A DNA stretch of 63,690 nucleotides from Mycolicibacterium gilvum (GTDB lineage Bacteria > Actinomycetota > Actinomycetes > Mycobacteriales > Mycobacteriaceae): positions 1 through 63,690 of the forward strand of contig NZ_UGQM01000005.1 of the NCBI RefSeq assembly GCF_900454025.1. Reading direction: 5' to 3'. Positions within the stretch are counted from its first letter, which is position 1. Each line of letters starts with the position of its first letter. The notes under the pieces were generated by a model. The model did no database searches, was not told where the DNA came from, and was given only the letters and a program-made list of their open reading frames with translations. A program made the position numbers and the translations under genes. Below are positions 28,463-37,869 of the stretch, piece by piece.

Positions 28463-29239
28463 ATGACCGTGTCCATCGCTCTGGCCCTGGCGTTCGGCGC
28501 CCTCATCGGAGTGCTGCTCGGATTGTTGGGCGGCGGGGGCTCGATCCTGGCGGTACCGGCGCTGGTGTACGCCGTCGGGCTGGACATGCAACAAGCAATC
28601 CCGGTGTCACTTCTGGTGATCGGCGTGGCCTCGGCGGTCGGTGCGCTTCCCAAGATCCGGGCCAAGCAGGTGCAATGGCGTCTGGCAGGTGTGTTCGCCG
28701 CGGCGGGCATACCCGCGACCTTTGCCGGCGCCGCGATCGGGTCGCACCTTCCGCAGTCGGTGTTGTTACTGGGCTTCGCCGCGGTGATGGTGCTGGCCGG
28801 CGCCCGGATGCTCAGCAGCAACGACCACACCGGCACCGCCTGCGACGCCGAGGGCGGCATCGACTGGCGGCGCTGCGCTCCGCGATCCATCCCCGCCGGG
28901 TTGGCGGTCGGGCTCCTGACGGGACTGTTCGGCGTCGGCGGCGGATTTCTGATCATCCCCGCCCTGGTGCTGATGCTCGGAGTGGAGATGCCGATCGCGA
29001 TCGGCACGTCGTTGCTGATCATCGTCGCGAACTCAGTCGCCGGCTTCTTGTCCCACCTGCACGGATTGAGCGTCGACTGGGCCCTCGCGGGGGCATTCGC
29101 GGCCACCGCGACCGTCGCCTCGCTCGTCGCGGGCCAGCTGGGCACCCGCCTCAACACCGACCGGCTGCAGCGCTGGTTCGCCTACCTGGTCTTCGTGGTC
29201 GCGGCGTTCGTCGTCGTCGACACCATCTTCTTGCGCTGA
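28463..29239 (+). CDS. TauE/SafE-type sulfur anion exporter
   Basis: A 258-residue membrane protein with eight hydrophobic helices in two halves. The family repeats are visible as GALIGVLLGLLGGGGSILAVP near the N-terminus and GLLTGLFGVGGGFLIIPALV in the second half. TauE/SafE proteins in cst-type operons are thought to export sulfite or related sulfur anions. It lies between DUF302 and the persulfide dioxygenase, whose product sulfite would be a natural substrate. All these genes run in one direction with short gaps, so they form one operon. Confidence 0.9.
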   Translation: MTVSIALALAFGALIGVLLGLLGGGGSILAVPALVYAVGLDMQQAIPVSLLVIGVASAVGALPKIRAKQVQWRLAGVFAAAGIPATFAGAAIGSHLPQSVLLLGFAAVMVLAGARMLSSNDHTGTACDAEGGIDWRRCAPRSIPAGLAVGLLTGLFGVGGGFLIIPALVLMLGVEMPIAIGTSLLIIVANSVAGFLSHLHGLSVDWALAGAFAATATVASLVAGQLGTRLNTDRLQRWFAYLVFVVAAFVVVDTIFLR

Positions 29240-29284
29240 CACAACCTCATACCGCACGACAATCTCGAACAAAGGAGCAAAGCC

Positions 29285-30637
29285 ATGAACGTGACCATCA
29301 TCGAAACCTCGGGTCTCGGAGACCGTAGCTACCTGGTCAGCGACGGCGACGTCGCCACCGTCATCGACCCGCAGCGCGATATCGACCGGGTCCTCGACCT
29401 CGCGCAGGAGAAGAACGTCAGCATCACCCACGTGCTGGAGACCCACATCCACAACGACTACGTCACCGGCGGGCTGGAACTGGCCCGCACCGTGGGAGCG
29501 GAATACGTCGTCTCAGCCGAAGACGACGTGGCCTTCGACCGTCGCCCGGTCGCTGACGGCGACATCATCGACGCCGGCCCGTTCCGTTTCCAGGTGCTGC
29601 ACACCCCAGGCCACACCCACACCCATGTGAGCTATGTCCTACAGAACACTGGCGGCGAGCCGGTCGGCGTTTTCACCGGCGGGTCGATGTTGCACGGCAC
29701 CACCGGACGCACCGACCTGCTCGGCGATGACCACACCAAGGAGTTGACGCACGCACAGTTCCACTCCGTGCGCCGGCTGGCCGCCGAACTGCCCGACGAC
29801 GTGCAGGTCTATCCCACCCACGGATTCGGCAGCTTCTGCTCGGCCACCCCATCCAGCGGTGACTCGTCGACCATCGCCGAGCAACGGTCCAACAACCCGG
29901 CACTGACCAACGACGAACAGACCTTCGTCGACGAACTCATTGCAGGCTTGTCGGCATACCCCGCCTACTACGCGCACATGGGCGTCATCAACGCCGAAGG
30001 CCCACAACCGGTCGACCTGTCCATGCCCGCACCGGTCGACGCCGGCGAGATCCGCCGGCGGATCGATTCGGGTGAATGGGTGGTCGACCTGCGCAACCGA
30101 ACGGCATTCGCCGCGGGCCACCTCTCAGGCAGCATGGGATTCGAACTGTCCGGCCAGTTCGTCACCTACCTCGGCTGGCTCTACGCCTGGGGTACGCCGC
30201 TGACCCTGATCGCTGAGCGGCCCGAGGACATCCTCGAAGCGCGCCGCGAACTGGCCAGGATCGGTGTCGACAACCTCACCGGATCAGCGGTGGGCGACGT
30301 GGACACCCTCGCCGACGGTACGGCGCTGAACTCCTACCGGGTCGCCGACTTCGCCGACCTGCGCGAGACGATCGGGGCAGACGGTCTCACGGTCCTCGAC
30401 GTGCGGCAGACCAACGAATTCGACGAAGCCCACATCCCCGGCGCGCTCAACATCCCCCTGCACGAGCTGCTGTCGCGCCGCGGCGAGGTCCCTGACGGAC
30501 AGGTGTGGGTCCACTGCGGGTCCGGGTATCGCGCCTCGATCGCCGCCTCGATGCTCGACAAGCCCAGCCGCACAGTCGTGCTCATTGATGATGCGTTCGA
30601 CAACGCCAAAGAGCAGGAACTGGTCGGCGCCGCATAG
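29285..30637 (+). CDS. Persulfide dioxygenase-rhodanese fusion (CstB-like)
   Basis: A 450-residue fusion. Residues 1-235 are a metallo-beta-lactamase-fold persulfide dioxygenase of ETHE1 type, with H54, H56 and D58 in ETHIHNDYVTGG, HTPGHTHTHV with H110, and YPTHGFGSFC with H179 and Cys185. Residues about 248-340 are a rhodanese-like domain without an active Cys. Residues about 350-450 are an active rhodanese with VHCGSGYRAS (Cys411). This three-part order is that of CstB. It converts low-molecular-weight persulfide to sulfite and, with the rhodanese, to thiosulfate, which completes the pathway begun by SQR. It uses an ATG after AAGGAGCAAAGCC. Confidence 0.93.
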   Translation: MNVTIIETSGLGDRSYLVSDGDVATVIDPQRDIDRVLDLAQEKNVSITHVLETHIHNDYVTGGLELARTVGAEYVVSAEDDVAFDRRPVADGDIIDAGPFRFQVLHTPGHTHTHVSYVLQNTGGEPVGVFTGGSMLHGTTGRTDLLGDDHTKELTHAQFHSVRRLAAELPDDVQVYPTHGFGSFCSATPSSGDSSTIAEQRSNNPALTNDEQTFVDELIAGLSAYPAYYAHMGVINAEGPQPVDLSMPAPVDAGEIRRRIDSGEWVVDLRNRTAFAAGHLSGSMGFELSGQFVTYLGWLYAWGTPLTLIAERPEDILEARRELARIGVDNLTGSAVGDVDTLADGTALNSYRVADFADLRETIGADGLTVLDVRQTNEFDEAHIPGALNIPLHELLSRRGEVPDGQVWVHCGSGYRASIAASMLDKPSRTVVLIDDAFDNAKEQELVGAA

Positions 30638-30693
30638 GCGGCGCCGCGTCGTCCCGACCGTTGCTCCATCGAACTCTTGTGAGGAACCCCGTC

Positions 30694-31938
30694 GTGTCAG
30701 TCACTCGCCGCTCGCGCGCGCTCCTGGCGGCCGCGGTTGCCATCGTCATAATCGCCGCCGGAGGTGTCGGGGTCTGGGCGTGGACACGCAGCGACACCCC
30801 GGTGCCGGTCGCCACTCCGTCTCCGCCGTCGACCACACCGGCGACGGTCACGTTCCGTCCGGCGGCCAACGCCGCCGATGTCGACCCCCTCGGCGACGTC
30901 AGGGTCCAGGCCAGCGACGGCACGCTTGCCAGTGTGTCGATGGTCAACGACAGCAACGTCGCGGTTCCTGGCGTGATCACCCCCGATGACCTGCTGTGGA
31001 AACCCACCGTTGCGCTCGGTTACGGCCGCACCTACACGGTGACTGTTCAGGCCCGCGGCGTCGGCGGCACACCGGTGACTCGCACGTCGAGATTCACCAC
31101 GTTGACGCCGAGCAACCAGACCAAGGTGTCCCTGACGACCACCTCCGGGGCGGCGATCACCGCCGGGGGCACGTACGGGGTCGGTACCGTCGTGGTCGCG
31201 CACTTCGACGAGCCGATCGCCGATCGCGCCGCGGCGCAGCGCCGCTTGTCTGTCACGACCGCGCCGACGGTTCAGGGCTCGTGGTACTGGATTGACGACC
31301 AGAACGCCCATTGGCGCCCGGAGCGTTACTACACCCCCGGCACCACCGTGGGGGTCGCGGCGAACGTGTACGGAGCAGCTCTCGGTGATGGCCTCTACGG
31401 CCAGGAAGACACGCGGGTGTCGTTCCGGATTGGTGACTCCCACGTCTCCGTCGCCGATGATGCCACCAAACAGATCAGCGTCTACCAGAACGGTCAGCTG
31501 GTCCGCACCATCCCGACCTCGATGGGCATGGGCGGCACTGAATCGGTGGCAGGACAGGAGTTTTCGTTCTGGACCCAACCCGGGGTTTACACCGTGATGG
31601 ACAAGGCCAATCCCGTGATCATGGACTCCTCCACCTACGGGCTGCCGATCAATTCGCGCCTCGGTTACAAGGAAACCATCCCGTATGCCGTGCGGCTGTC
31701 CAACGACGGCATCTACGTCCACCAACTGGAGAGCACGGTGTGGGCACAGGGCAACACCAACGTCTCCCACGGCTGCCTCAACGTCAACGCCGACAACGCT
31801 CAGTGGTTCTACGACTTCGCCCAACCCGGAGATGTCTTCGAGGTGCGCAACACCGGCGGGCAACCGTTGCAGGTATGGCAGAACGGGGACTGGAGCCTGC
31901 CCTGGGACCAGTGGCTTGCCGGCAGTGCATTGACCTGA
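30694..31938 (+). CDS. L,D-transpeptidase (LdtB-like), membrane-anchored
   Basis: A 414-residue exported enzyme. An N-terminal anchor (ALLAAAVAIVIIAAGGVGVWAW) is followed by two Ig-like domains and the YkuD catalytic domain. The catalytic motif IYVHQLESTVWAQGNTNVSH is followed by GCLN, giving the HX17-SHGC arrangement with the nucleophilic Cys, and the C-terminal subdomain (WQNGDWSLPWDQW) is present. It makes 3-3 cross-links in peptidoglycan and resists most beta-lactams except carbapenems. The GTG at 30694, with GAGGAA upstream, is preferred to the TTG at 30661. It follows the persulfide dioxygenase by 57 bp and may be cotranscribed. A truncated paralogue lies at 20017-20553. Confidence 0.92.
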   Translation: MSVTRRSRALLAAAVAIVIIAAGGVGVWAWTRSDTPVPVATPSPPSTTPATVTFRPAANAADVDPLGDVRVQASDGTLASVSMVNDSNVAVPGVITPDDLLWKPTVALGYGRTYTVTVQARGVGGTPVTRTSRFTTLTPSNQTKVSLTTTSGAAITAGGTYGVGTVVVAHFDEPIADRAAAQRRLSVTTAPTVQGSWYWIDDQNAHWRPERYYTPGTTVGVAANVYGAALGDGLYGQEDTRVSFRIGDSHVSVADDATKQISVYQNGQLVRTIPTSMGMGGTESVAGQEFSFWTQPGVYTVMDKANPVIMDSSTYGLPINSRLGYKETIPYAVRLSNDGIYVHQLESTVWAQGNTNVSHGCLNVNADNAQWFYDFAQPGDVFEVRNTGGQPLQVWQNGDWSLPWDQWLAGSALT

Positions 31939-32013
31939 CACGCGATAGCGATGAAGCGATGGGAAGTGATCGGATGGGCGCGATAACTGTGGGGATCATC
32001 CAGGCGGGCCGTC

Positions 32014-33405
32014 GTGTGGGGTAGTGAGGCGACGCTGCTGCTGTGGGCCGCCGCAGGCGAGCCACCCGGTCTGCTGCCCGCACGCCAACAGATGGCCGTA
32101 TCACTGGGCTGGCACATTGTGCTGGCCAGCTTCGGGGTGGCATTTCCCACCATCATCTATGTGATGCATCGGCGCGGCATCGTCCGCAACGATCCGGTCG
32201 CGCTGGGCTTGGCGCGGCGCTGGGCCAAGGTGTCCGCCGTCCTCTTCGCGATCGGAGCGGTATCGGGCACCGTGCTGAGCTTCGAGATGGGCCTGCTGTG
32301 GCCCGGCCTGATGGGCCGTTTCGGCGACGTCCTCGGCCTGCCCTTCGCCTTCGAGGGGTTGTCCTTCTTCGTCGAAGCGATCTTCCTGGGGATCTACCTC
32401 TACGGTTGGGATCGCATGCCACCGCGGCGCCACCTGGCCATGCTCATCCCGATGGGCATCTCGGGGGTGGTCGGCACCTTCTGCGTCATCTCGGTCAACG
32501 CGTGGATGAACCACCCCGCCGGATTCACCATCCGCGACGGCCACGTCGTCGACGTCAACCCCTGGGCGGCGATGTTCAACAGCGGAGTGTGGCTGCAGTT
32601 CCTGCACATGTGGGTGGCGGCCTTCATGGTCGTCGGCCTCACAGTATCCGGGGTGTACGCGTTCGGGCTGCTGCGCGGCCGGACCGATACCCATCACAAG
32701 CTCGGATTCACCGTGCCGTTTTCGTTCGCCGCGGTCGCCGCGGTCGCCCAACCGTTCATTGGGCACGTGCTCGGCATGCGGATCCATGACACCCAGCCGG
32801 CCAAGCTCGCGGCGTTCGAACTGGCTCAGACCACTGAGGGACCCGCGCCGCTGCGCCTGGGGGGTGTGCTCATCGACGGCGAGGTGCGTTGGGCGCTGAC
32901 CATCCCCAGACTGGGGTCCCTCATTGCTCGCAACTCCTGGGACGCACCCGTCCCGGGCCTGGAGGACATCCCTCGATCGGAGTGGCCGCCGGTCAACATC
33001 ACGCACCTGGCGTTCCAGTCGATGGTGGGCATTGGCACCCTCCTGGCCGCTGTGGCGGTGGTGTACTGGCTGGCCCGTTGGCGCGGATACGACTTGCTCG
33101 GCAACCGGTGGTTCCTCCGCGTGTCGGTCCTCACCGGGCCGCTGGCCATCGTGGCTGTCGAATCCGGGTGGATCGCCACCGAGGTCGGCCGCCAGCCCTG
33201 GACGGTGTGGCAGGTGCTGCGCACCGTCGATGCCGCCAGCCAGAGCAGCGGTCTGTGGTGGAGTTACATCACGGTTTTGGTCGTCTACCTGGGGATGACG
33301 GTCGGTGCGGTCGTGGTACTGCGGTCGATGGCCCAACGGTGGCGGGCCGGTGAAGTCGACCTACCCAGCCCGTACGGACCTCCGCGCACGGAGACGGTGC
33401 CGTGA
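32014..33405 (+). CDS. cydA: Cytochrome bd-type quinol oxidase subunit I
   Basis: A 463-residue membrane subunit with about nine helices. H34 lies in QQMAVSLGWHIVLASFG, the second haem His in LHMWVAAFMVVG and the GRQPW motif in EVGRQPWTVWQVL. The quinol loop is short, as in the CIO/AppC-like branch. Bd oxidases reduce oxygen with quinol, do not pump protons and resist cyanide, nitric oxide and sulfide, which fits the neighbouring sulfide-oxidising genes. GTG at 32014 is the apparent start. It overlaps cydB by four bases. No cydDC genes are seen. Confidence 0.93.
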   Translation: MWGSEATLLLWAAAGEPPGLLPARQQMAVSLGWHIVLASFGVAFPTIIYVMHRRGIVRNDPVALGLARRWAKVSAVLFAIGAVSGTVLSFEMGLLWPGLMGRFGDVLGLPFAFEGLSFFVEAIFLGIYLYGWDRMPPRRHLAMLIPMGISGVVGTFCVISVNAWMNHPAGFTIRDGHVVDVNPWAAMFNSGVWLQFLHMWVAAFMVVGLTVSGVYAFGLLRGRTDTHHKLGFTVPFSFAAVAAVAQPFIGHVLGMRIHDTQPAKLAAFELAQTTEGPAPLRLGGVLIDGEVRWALTIPRLGSLIARNSWDAPVPGLEDIPRSEWPPVNITHLAFQSMVGIGTLLAAVAVVYWLARWRGYDLLGNRWFLRVSVLTGPLAIVAVESGWIATEVGRQPWTVWQVLRTVDAASQSSGLWWSYITVLVVYLGMTVGAVVVLRSMAQRWRAGEVDLPSPYGPPRTETVP

Positions 33406-34403
33406 CGCTGGCCACCGTGGTCGCGATGGCGATGTTCCTCGGCGTGATCATCTACGCGCTGCTGGGGGGTGCTGACTTCGGTTCCGGCTTCTACGACCTG
33501 ACCGCCGGCAACGCGCGCAGCGGCGCAGAAATTCGCACCCTCGTCGACCACAGCATCGGACCGGTGTGGGAAGCCAACCACGTGTGGCTGATCTACATCT
33601 TGGTGATCTGGTGGACGGGGTTTCCCGCGACTTTCGCTGCCGCCACTACCACGTTGTTTATCCCGTTGGCGTTGGCGCTGGCTGGAATCGTGTTGCGAGG
33701 GGCTAGTTTTGCGTTCCGGAAGTACTCGGCGACAATGTCGCAGGCCCGGTTGTTCGGTGCGATCTTCGCCGGTTCGTCGCTGATCGCTCCCTTTTTCCTC
33801 GGTACGGTCGCCGGGGCGATCGCCTCGGGTCGCGTCCCGGCAGACGGTTACGGCGACCGCGTCGGCTCGTGGCTTAACCCGACGTCGTTGGTTGGGGGGT
33901 GTCTGGCCGTCGCCACTTGCGTGTTCCTCGCCGGGGTGTTCCTGACCGCCGACGCCGACCGCGCCGGCCACAGCGATCTGGCCGACAGTCTGCGACTGCG
34001 GACCCTCGCCGTGGCCGCTCTCACCGGCGTGATCGTCTTCGCTGGGCTCTACCCCGTCACGCACGACGCTCCCACTCTCGCCGCCGGGCTGCGTAGCCAC
34101 GCCTTCCCGTTGCTCGTGCTCGCACTTGTCGCAGGGGTGAGCGCGGTGATCCTCGTTTTCCGCCGTCGCTACGCGATCGCCCGGGTAGCCAGCGCAGCGG
34201 CAGTCGGGTCAGTGATCACCGGGTGGGGCGTTGGTCAATACCCGTGGCTGCTCGTCGACGAAGTCACGATCGGCGACGCCGCTGGAGCTGACGCCACGCT
34301 GGCCGGGTTGCTGGTGGTCGTTGCCCTCGCCGCCGTCATCGTGCTGCCGGCCCTGGGCTACTTGCTCTACCTCACCCAAACCGAAGAGTGGTCGCGCAGC
34401 TAA
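33402..34403 (+). CDS. cydB: Cytochrome bd-type quinol oxidase subunit II
   Basis: A 333-residue membrane subunit with about eight helices. The opening YALLGGADFGSGFYDL is the family N-terminus, and PVWEANHVWLIYILVIWWTGFP is the diagnostic second block. The GTG start overlaps the cydA stop. With cydA it completes the oxidase. This intact pair stands beside a separate, decayed cydA at 17606, so the oxidase module has been gained more than once or replaced. Confidence 0.93.
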   Translation: MTLATVVAMAMFLGVIIYALLGGADFGSGFYDLTAGNARSGAEIRTLVDHSIGPVWEANHVWLIYILVIWWTGFPATFAAATTTLFIPLALALAGIVLRGASFAFRKYSATMSQARLFGAIFAGSSLIAPFFLGTVAGAIASGRVPADGYGDRVGSWLNPTSLVGGCLAVATCVFLAGVFLTADADRAGHSDLADSLRLRTLAVAALTGVIVFAGLYPVTHDAPTLAAGLRSHAFPLLVLALVAGVSAVILVFRRRYAIARVASAAAVGSVITGWGVGQYPWLLVDEVTIGDAAGADATLAGLLVVVALAAVIVLPALGYLLYLTQTEEWSRS

Positions 34404-34438
34404 GGCTTTAGAGAGCTCTCCAGCGAGAGCGAAACTGA

Positions 34439-34735
34439 TTACAGCGCCGAACCCGCTACGGGAAGGGTGACGAGGAACAAAGCGAACAGAAACCAGCCCG
34501 CACCCTGCCAGATCGGCCACGTTCCTTCAGCACGCCACACCTGATACGTGCGAATGAACGCCCCAAGGCCGCCCACGAACAACACGGCCGGCACCAGGAC
34601 GCCAGCCGTCACTACCTTGGTAAAGGCGTAGACCATCAGTGCCAAGCCCGCCACAGCGATCACCGAGACGGCGTAGCGGACAGCGGCGCGGAACACGACG
34701 GGATCGCGCCAGCGTTTCTCAACGTCGTTGGTCAT
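34439..34735 (-). CDS. Small three-helix membrane protein
   Basis: A 98-residue protein with three hydrophobic segments: AVSVIAVAGLALMVYAF, VLVPAVLFVGGLGAF and GAGWFLFALFLVTLPVAG. The ATG at 34735 is the natural start, beginning MTNDVEKRWRDPVVF. I do not recognise a family. It is convergent with cydB with a 35-bp gap and could be an accessory of the oxidase or an unrelated small protein. Confidence 0.6.
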   Translation of the reverse strand: MTNDVEKRWRDPVVFRAAVRYAVSVIAVAGLALMVYAFTKVVTAGVLVPAVLFVGGLGAFIRTYQVWRAEGTWPIWQGAGWFLFALFLVTLPVAGSAL

Positions 34736-35349
34736 GCTCTCTGAATGCCCGCATATCGGGAGACGAAAACGGACAGTCCCCTCAGCTACAGCGATTAAGA
34801 GAAGCGATGTCGCGCCGCACTCGACCCATTCATCGTCGTGGTCACCCCGTTCGCATTCATTGGACACTCACGAAAACATGTCGCCGCCGACGAAGGGCAA
34901 CCGGCGTAGCAGCTCACCAACGCCCCGCGCCCACAGAGGTAGGGGCATTGCGTTGACGATTCTTCCGATATCCACTGGTAAACGGGTTTCACGCAGAAAC
35001 GGTCGAAAATGAAAGCAAGGGCAGATGTTTCGCATCGCAAACGACGAAGCCGTCCAAACACTTAGAAAGGAGTGAATGTGCCGACGTCGAGTACCCGGGC
35101 GCCGCGTGGGCACCCGGGGTCGTCAGCGACTAGATTTGCCGTCCCGCCGCCGGGCCCGGAAGTTCGGATAGCCGCCGGGGGCGCACACAGCCAGCGGACA
35201 GGCGCCCAACTCGGCCGGGACTCGCACAACCGTCTGGTTCTAGGATTCGACATTTAGATGGCAACACCCGGCCGATATTTCAATGGCAATGCCGCGTCGC
35301 ACCTGGTCGATGCACGGACAAATGACACGCAATTTGGCAACCTACAGCC
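34736..35349. other. Right edge of the accessory island, no gene seen
   Basis: About 610 bp of mixed composition between the small membrane protein and the second hydrolase gene. Short frames are not convincing. I see no insertion sequence, tRNA or direct repeat that would mark an integration site. Confidence 0.5.
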
Positions 35350-36480
35350 GTGTCCGGACGGCCCGGCGAGGTCGCTGATACTGGTTTCGTGTCGGTTGGC
35401 GCGGTGGTGGCTCAGGTCGGTGAGGTGCTGGGCCGCGCGCACTCACTGTTCGGCGACCCGCCGGCCTCCGGGCAAGGACCCGCCGCGGGCTCGGTGATGA
35501 AGCTCTCGGGCGCCGGGGACCTGGTGCGCTCCGGGCAGGCCCAGATGGCACCACTGTCGGGGCAGCTGGCCACCAACTACTCCACCTTCGCCGGCGGCGC
35601 GGGCCCGGCCTTGGACACCCTGGCCGGCAACGACCGGGCACTGAGCACCCAGCTCGACGACGCCGCCCGCTCCGATCGCACCGGCCGCACCAGCTCCGGC
35701 GGCGTGGTCAACGGCGCCGCCGCAGACACCAACGGACTGGCCCCGTTCACCAACACCCCCGCCGGCCAGAAAGCACTACTGGTCGCCCTGCGCCAGCGCG
35801 TCGCCCAACAACAACAAGTCGTCCAGGCATACAAAACCCGCGACGCGCAGATGGCGGCGATGCTGCGGTCGATGGCCTACGGCGGTGGGGGCGCAGGAAG
35901 CGGCTCACCATTCGGCGGCGGCTCAGGCCTGTCGATGCCACAAATGGGGTCGCCGCTGAGTGGACTTCAGGGGCTCTCTGGGTTGTCTGGACTTGGCGGC
36001 AGCGGCACCCGCCTGCTGTCGAGCACGCGACCGGGGGGCCGCGGCCCGCTGGGAGCCTTGGATGCCGGAAGCATTGTCGCCAGAGCTATCCAGGGCCAGC
36101 TGCCACCAGGCAAGGCTCCCGAGAACGGGCTGCAGAAGTTCTCCGTGCTCACCAATCGCGCTGTCTCGGCGGCGTTTCCGCAGATCCGGGAAATAGGCGG
36201 CGTGCGCGCCGACTCGTTGAAGTGGCACCCCAACGGGCTCGCTCTGGATGTGATGATTCCCAATTGGAATACCCCGCAGGGAAAGGCCCTGGGGGATGAA
36301 GTGCTGTCGTTTGTGATGGCCAACAAAGAGGCACTCGGCGTCGACCACGCGATCTGGCGGCAAGCGACGTATTACGGCCCCGGGGGCGGTGAACCGATGG
36401 GAGGCCGCGGCGGCGCCACCGCGAACCATTTCGATCACGTGCACATCGCGACCAAGGGCGGCGGCTACGTGCGCACGTAA
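35350..36480 (+). CDS. Modular peptidoglycan hydrolase 2: shared N-module plus M15-like peptidase
   Basis: A 376-residue protein. Residues 1-175 are the N-terminal module common to the three hydrolases, followed by a Gly/Ser-rich linker. The C-terminal part from about residue 255 has the zinc-peptidase landmarks of the M15/VanY-like fold: WHPNGLALDVM with H293 and D300, and NHFDHVHIA with H360, H363 and H365. It resembles the C-terminal domain of secreted mycobacterial D-alanyl-D-alanine carboxypeptidase-like proteins. It probably trims or cuts peptide stems. The GTG at 35350 is analogous to the starts of the other two copies. The first 60 residues differ at several positions, and the remainder of the module is identical to copy 3. 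Confidence 0.8.
   Translation: MSGRPGEVADTGFVSVGAVVAQVGEVLGRAHSLFGDPPASGQGPAAGSVMKLSGAGDLVRSGQAQMAPLSGQLATNYSTFAGGAGPALDTLAGNDRALSTQLDDAARSDRTGRTSSGGVVNGAAADTNGLAPFTNTPAGQKALLVALRQRVAQQQQVVQAYKTRDAQMAAMLRSMAYGGGGAGSGSPFGGGSGLSMPQMGSPLSGLQGLSGLSGLGGSGTRLLSSTRPGGRGPLGALDAGSIVARAIQGQLPPGKAPENGLQKFSVLTNRAVSAAFPQIREIGGVRADSLKWHPNGLALDVMIPNWNTPQGKALGDEVLSFVMANKEALGVDHAIWRQATYYGPGGGEPMGGRGGATANHFDHVHIATKGGGYVRT
35371..35944 (+). repeat. Shared hydrolase module, copy 2 (mosaic)
   Basis: Aligned to copy 3 with an offset of 1,171 bp. Divergent at about 35437-35550, then virtually identical from 35559 to the linker. Copy 3 carries nine extra bases (CCGCGGCGG) in the Gly-rich part. The mosaic pattern suggests gene conversion. 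Confidence 0.8.
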
Positions 36481-36520
36481 CGGGTAGCAGCCTGCGCGGT
36501 GCCACCAGCTTCCGGATTTT

Positions 36521-37609
36521 GTGTCTGGGGGGTTGGTCTGGGTCGCTGATACTGGTTTCGTGTCGGTTGGCGCGGTGGTGGCTCAGGTCGGTGAGGTGCT
36601 GGGCCGCGCGTATTCGCTGTTCGGTGATCCACCGGCCTCCGGGCAAGGCCCGGCTGCGGGCTCGGTCATCAAGCTCTCCGGCGCCAGGGAACTGGTGGGC
36701 ACGTCGCAGGCGCAGATGGCGCCGTTGTCGGGGCAGCTGGCCACCAACTACTCCACCTTCGCCGGCGGCGCGGGCCCGGCCTTGGACACCCTGGCCGGCA
36801 ACGACCGGGCACTGAGCACCCAGCTCGACGACGCCGCCCGCTCCGATCGCACCGGCCGCACCAGCTCCGGCGGCGTGGTCAACGGCGCCGCCGCAGACAC
36901 CAACGGACTGGCCCCGTTCACCAACACCCCCGCCGGCCAGAAAGCACTACTGGTCGCCCTGCGCCAGCGCGTCGCCCAACAACAACAAGTCGTCCAGGCA
37001 TACAAAACCCGCGACGCGCAGATGGCGGCGATGCTGCGGTCGATGGCCTACGGCGGCCGCGGCGGTGGGGGCGCAGGAAGCGGCTCACCATTCGGCGGCG
37101 GCTCAGGCCTGTCGATGCCACAAAGCGGTGGTGGATTCGGGGGAATCCCTATGGGCGGGGGCGGGTTTGGTGGTAGCTCCAGAGGTGGCGGATCTGGTGG
37201 GCGACGACCGTCGCCCAGGATCGACACGGGCCGCGATATCCCTCCTGGTAGGGGTGGGCAGGCTGTGCAGGCGGCGTTGTCGAAGCTGGGCCGCCCGTAT
37301 GTGTGGGGAGCCAAGGGCCCTTCAGTCTTTGACTGCTCGGGGCTCACGGGGTGGGCGTGGCGTCAAGCCGGCGTGCAGCTGGGGCCCGACACCTATACGC
37401 AAGTGAATCAGGGGGTGGCCGTGCCTCCTGGTGAGGTCCGCGCCGGTGATCTGATCTTTCCCAAGGCGTCCTATGACGGCCGCGGCCCGGGTCATGTCAT
37501 GTTGGCGATCTCGTCGACACAGGTAGTGCACGCCCCTCAGACCGGTGATGTGGTGCGTATCGCGCCGATGCCGCCAGGGTTTATCGCGCGCCGCCCGGTG
37601 GCCACCTAG
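36521..37609 (+). CDS. Modular peptidoglycan hydrolase 3: shared N-module plus NlpC/P60
   Basis: A 362-residue protein. The N-terminal module (1-165) is almost identical at DNA level to those at 10343 and 35559 onward. A Gly-rich linker leads to an NlpC/P60 domain from about residue 243 (GQAVQAALSKLGRPYVWGAK). Cys272 lies in FDCSGL and the His in GPGHVMLAIS. It cleaves peptide cross-links or stems. The gene lies 40 bp downstream of hydrolase 2 in the same direction. Three enzymes with one targeting module and three different catalytic parts suggest a wall-remodelling set, presumably recruited by the secretion or conjugation machinery. Confidence 0.85.
   Translation: MSGGLVWVADTGFVSVGAVVAQVGEVLGRAYSLFGDPPASGQGPAAGSVIKLSGARELVGTSQAQMAPLSGQLATNYSTFAGGAGPALDTLAGNDRALSTQLDDAARSDRTGRTSSGGVVNGAAADTNGLAPFTNTPAGQKALLVALRQRVAQQQQVVQAYKTRDAQMAAMLRSMAYGGRGGGGAGSGSPFGGGSGLSMPQSGGGFGGIPMGGGGFGGSSRGGGSGGRRPSPRIDTGRDIPPGRGGQAVQAALSKLGRPYVWGAKGPSVFDCSGLTGWAWRQAGVQLGPDTYTQVNQGVAVPPGEVRAGDLIFPKASYDGRGPGHVMLAISSTQVVHAPQTGDVVRIAPMPPGFIARRPVAT
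36542..37124 (+). repeat. Near-identical hydrolase module, copy 3
   Basis: 36542-37018 matches 10343-10819 without gaps, and the downstream part (to about 37124) matches copy 2. Direct orientation relative to copy 1 allows excision of about 26.2 kb. Confidence 0.85.
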
Positions 37610-37680
37610 CCCGGAAAATCGTGCACGGAGGGGGATCGGCGCGGCTTTAGGCTCGTAGTTGTTCCGCCCGAGGAAAGGAT

Positions 37681-37839
37681 GTGGCCGTGGAGTCTGGGTT
37701 GCAGCAACAAGCCAGTCAAATCTTGGATCTCGCTACGCGGGCGAAGAAAGTCTTCGGCGGTGACTCCACCCCGCAGCGGCCACCGGAGTTCGCAGCGCCG
37801 CGCGATCTCGAAGAGACGATCTCCCGTGATCACTTCTGA
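37681..37839 (+). CDS. 52-residue hypothetical protein at the head of the ESX-associated genes
   Basis: A short gene with GTG at 37681 directly after a good GAGGAAAGGAT site and TGA at 37837-37839. The product has a helical N-terminus (VESGLQQQASQILDLATRAK), then PQRPPEF and an acidic end (RDLEETISRDHF). I do not recognise it. It runs in the same direction as the next gene, 75 bp away, and may be its small partner or chaperone. Confidence 0.6.
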   Translation: MAVESGLQQQASQILDLATRAKKVFGGDSTPQRPPEFAAPRDLEETISRDHF

Positions 37840-37869
37840 TTTCAGTACCGCGCCAGGCACGCCATCGTC

